64,000 nucleotides of DNA, taken from contig NZ_JBKQGY010000001.1 in NCBI RefSeq assembly GCF_050487225.1, positions 310,001 to 374,000 of the forward strand, written 5' to 3'. Below are positions 62,984 to 64,000 of this stretch, in pieces (the first letter of the stretch is position 1; every line of letters starts with the position of its first letter). The position numbers and the translations under genes were made by a program. The DNA is from Paenalcaligenes sp050487225. GTDB lineage: Bacteria > Pseudomonadota > Gammaproteobacteria > Burkholderiales > Burkholderiaceae_B. The notes beneath the pieces were generated by a model. It did not search any database and was not told where the DNA came from. It was given only the letters and a program-made list of their open reading frames with translations.

Positions 62984-63108
62984 GGAGTTTGGCATGAATG
63001 TGAACACCAAAAATGGGAATGACCTCTAGTATACGTGCCCCACACACGATGCGACGTAGTAGCAAAGTGGTGATAGGGGATTTGGCTGATTAGGTAAGGT
63101 GGTAACAG

Positions 63109-63645
63109 GTGGATCTGCAAATCTTCAGTGCTGAAGCAGAGCAACGCTATATGGATAGGGCGCTAGAGCTGGCTATGCAAGCGTGGGCGTGCGGAGAGGT
63201 GCCTGTAGGGGCTGTGGTGGTAGATACACAAGGCCAAATCATCGGCGAGGGGTATAATCGTACGATTACCACGCCAGACCCTACCGCACATGCCGAAGTA
63301 GTGGCATTGCGGGCCGCTGCCAGTCATGTTGATAATTACCGCTTGCCAGGCGCTAGTGTGTACGTCACCCTAGAGCCCTGTGTGATGTGTATGGGGGCCA
63401 TGCTGCACGCGCGAGTGGGCAGAGTGGTTTTTGCCGCTACGGACCCTAAAACAGGAGCATGCGGCAGCGTGTTATGTTTGCAGCAGCATACCCAGTTGAA
63501 TCATCAGACTACGGTTGAGCAAGGTCTGCGAGAAACCGAAGCAGCCGATCTGCTGCGCCGTTTCTTCAAAGAGCGACGCGCTCAACAAAAAGCGCAACGC
63601 AAGTTGTGCGACAGTGAAAGTCCTAAAGATAGCGAAAACGCCTAA
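63109..63645 (+). CDS. tadA: tRNA-specific adenosine deaminase
   Basis: 178 residues from GTG 63109, preceded by TAAGGTGG. A shorter start at ATG 63151 is possible. It converts A34 to inosine in tRNA-Arg(ACG). Zinc ligands are in TAHAEVVAL and PCVMCMGAM. The basic C-terminus (residues 155-178) is longer than minimal TadA. It lies upstream of the LdcA gene, as in relatives. The symbol is the standard one, but distinct from the pilus ATPase tadA. Confidence 0.95.
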   Translation: MDLQIFSAEAEQRYMDRALELAMQAWACGEVPVGAVVVDTQGQIIGEGYNRTITTPDPTAHAEVVALRAAASHVDNYRLPGASVYVTLEPCVMCMGAMLHARVGRVVFAATDPKTGACGSVLCLQQHTQLNHQTTVEQGLRETEAADLLRRFFKERRAQQKAQRKLCDSESPKDSENA

Positions 63646-63730
63646 ATCTGCTTATAGATGCGCCTTGTCTGCGAGAGCAGGAGGGGTGCACTATCTTGTT
63701 TCAGTTAAATTTGTGTGAGTCAGCCAAACC

Positions 63731-64000
63731 ATGAGCCAGCATCATCACCATTCTTGTACCTGCAGTGAGCATAACCATGAGCACGATGCGGTATATGTGA
63801 TTTCACCTTCCAGCGCAGTGAAAGACCCAGTGCAGTTGGAACGTGCCACGCAGTGCTTGAAAACACTAGGTTTTGAGACGGTCATAGACCAAGATGCTTT
63901 GGCTCGCCATCAGCGTTTTGCCGGCACAGATGAGCAGCGTTTGGCCGCTATTGAGCGCTCTATTCATGTAGAGCAGAACATTATTCTGGCCAGTCGTGGT
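63731..64000 (+). CDS. ldcA: LdcA-family (S66) murein carboxypeptidase, N-terminal part
   Basis: 90 codons from ATG 63731 to the window end, without a stop. The N-terminus MSQHHHHSCTCSEHNHEHD is His- and Cys-rich. The LD-carboxypeptidase fold begins with VYVISPSSAVKDPVQLERA and continues through RHQRFAGTDEQRLAAIERSI. The segment ending ILASRG is where the catalytic region usually starts, just beyond the window. Such enzymes remove the terminal D-Ala from cytoplasmic muropeptides during peptidoglycan recycling. The ribosome-binding site is weak. Confidence 0.82.
   Translation, partial: MSQHHHHSCTCSEHNHEHDAVYVISPSSAVKDPVQLERATQCLKTLGFETVIDQDALARHQRFAGTDEQRLAAIERSIHVEQNIILASRG

Overview
The window is a 64 kb piece of a chromosome with moderate G+C, almost fully coding. 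It most resembles a member of the Alcaligenaceae (Burkholderiales, Betaproteobacteria). The reasons are the gene orders recA-recX, sucC-sucD, hemC-hemD-hemX-hemY and leuC-leuD-leuB-asd-fimV-truA, an aspartate carbamoyltransferase with an extra N-terminal helix-turn-helix, a BPSS1780-type membrane protein, DUF2069 and DUF2889 proteins, and tadA (tRNA deaminase) followed by an LdcA-type peptidase. Family assignments rest on motifs and remembered family features; no database search was run, and the genus is not resolved.

Layout. 1-6000: alpha-2-macroglobulin (partial) with penicillin-binding protein 1C, then a lipoprotein. 6100-10400: pyrB, rdgC (minus strand), and the SOS-controlled recA-recX pair. 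10400-15600: metR and metE, divergent, with two MetR-like boxes between them, and a chemoreceptor. 15700-26600: DUF2889 gene, sucCD, a TerC-type membrane protein, an overlooked 41-residue membrane protein, hemCDXY, ppa, a fumarylacetoacetase-family hydrolase and an MFS transporter. 26700-31000: an accessory stretch of small unknown genes, including a C39-like papain-fold protein and a DUF333 lipoprotein. It also holds initiator tRNA-fMet and a 60-bp exact duplication of the tRNA 3' end plus terminator that brackets about 690 bp of more AT-rich DNA. 31100-40100: a compact Tad/Flp pilus locus whose motor ATPase carries an N-terminal FHA domain and which shows no TadZ, TadV or TadD. 40100-48900: BPSS1780 gene, thrB, dusA, CBS protein, YihY, DUF2069, selO, aroC and an M48 lipoprotein protease. 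49000-58900: leuCDB-asd-fimV-truA, a two-gene TRAP transporter without its binding protein, and trpF. 58900-64000: TlpA-type thioredoxin, SBF-like transporter, yajQ, a YadGH-like ABC exporter, tadA (tRNA) and the first 90 codons of ldcA.

How the genes work together. Most of the window is housekeeping: DNA repair (recA, recX, rdgC), TCA cycle (sucCD), tetrapyrrole synthesis (hemCDXY), leucine, aspartate-family, aromatic and methionine synthesis, and tRNA modification (dusA, truA, tadA). Several genes concern the cell envelope: A2M-PbpC, lipoproteins, FimV, LdcA and the M48 protease. The accessory content is concentrated between about 26.7 and 40.1 kb.

The points most worth a second look are the tRNA-fMet attachment-site duplication, a promoter-palindrome-terminator unit just upstream of that tRNA which could encode a short RNA, the FHA-TadA fusion in a TadZ-less Tad locus, the C39-like stand-alone protein, and the small membrane protein between terC and hemC.
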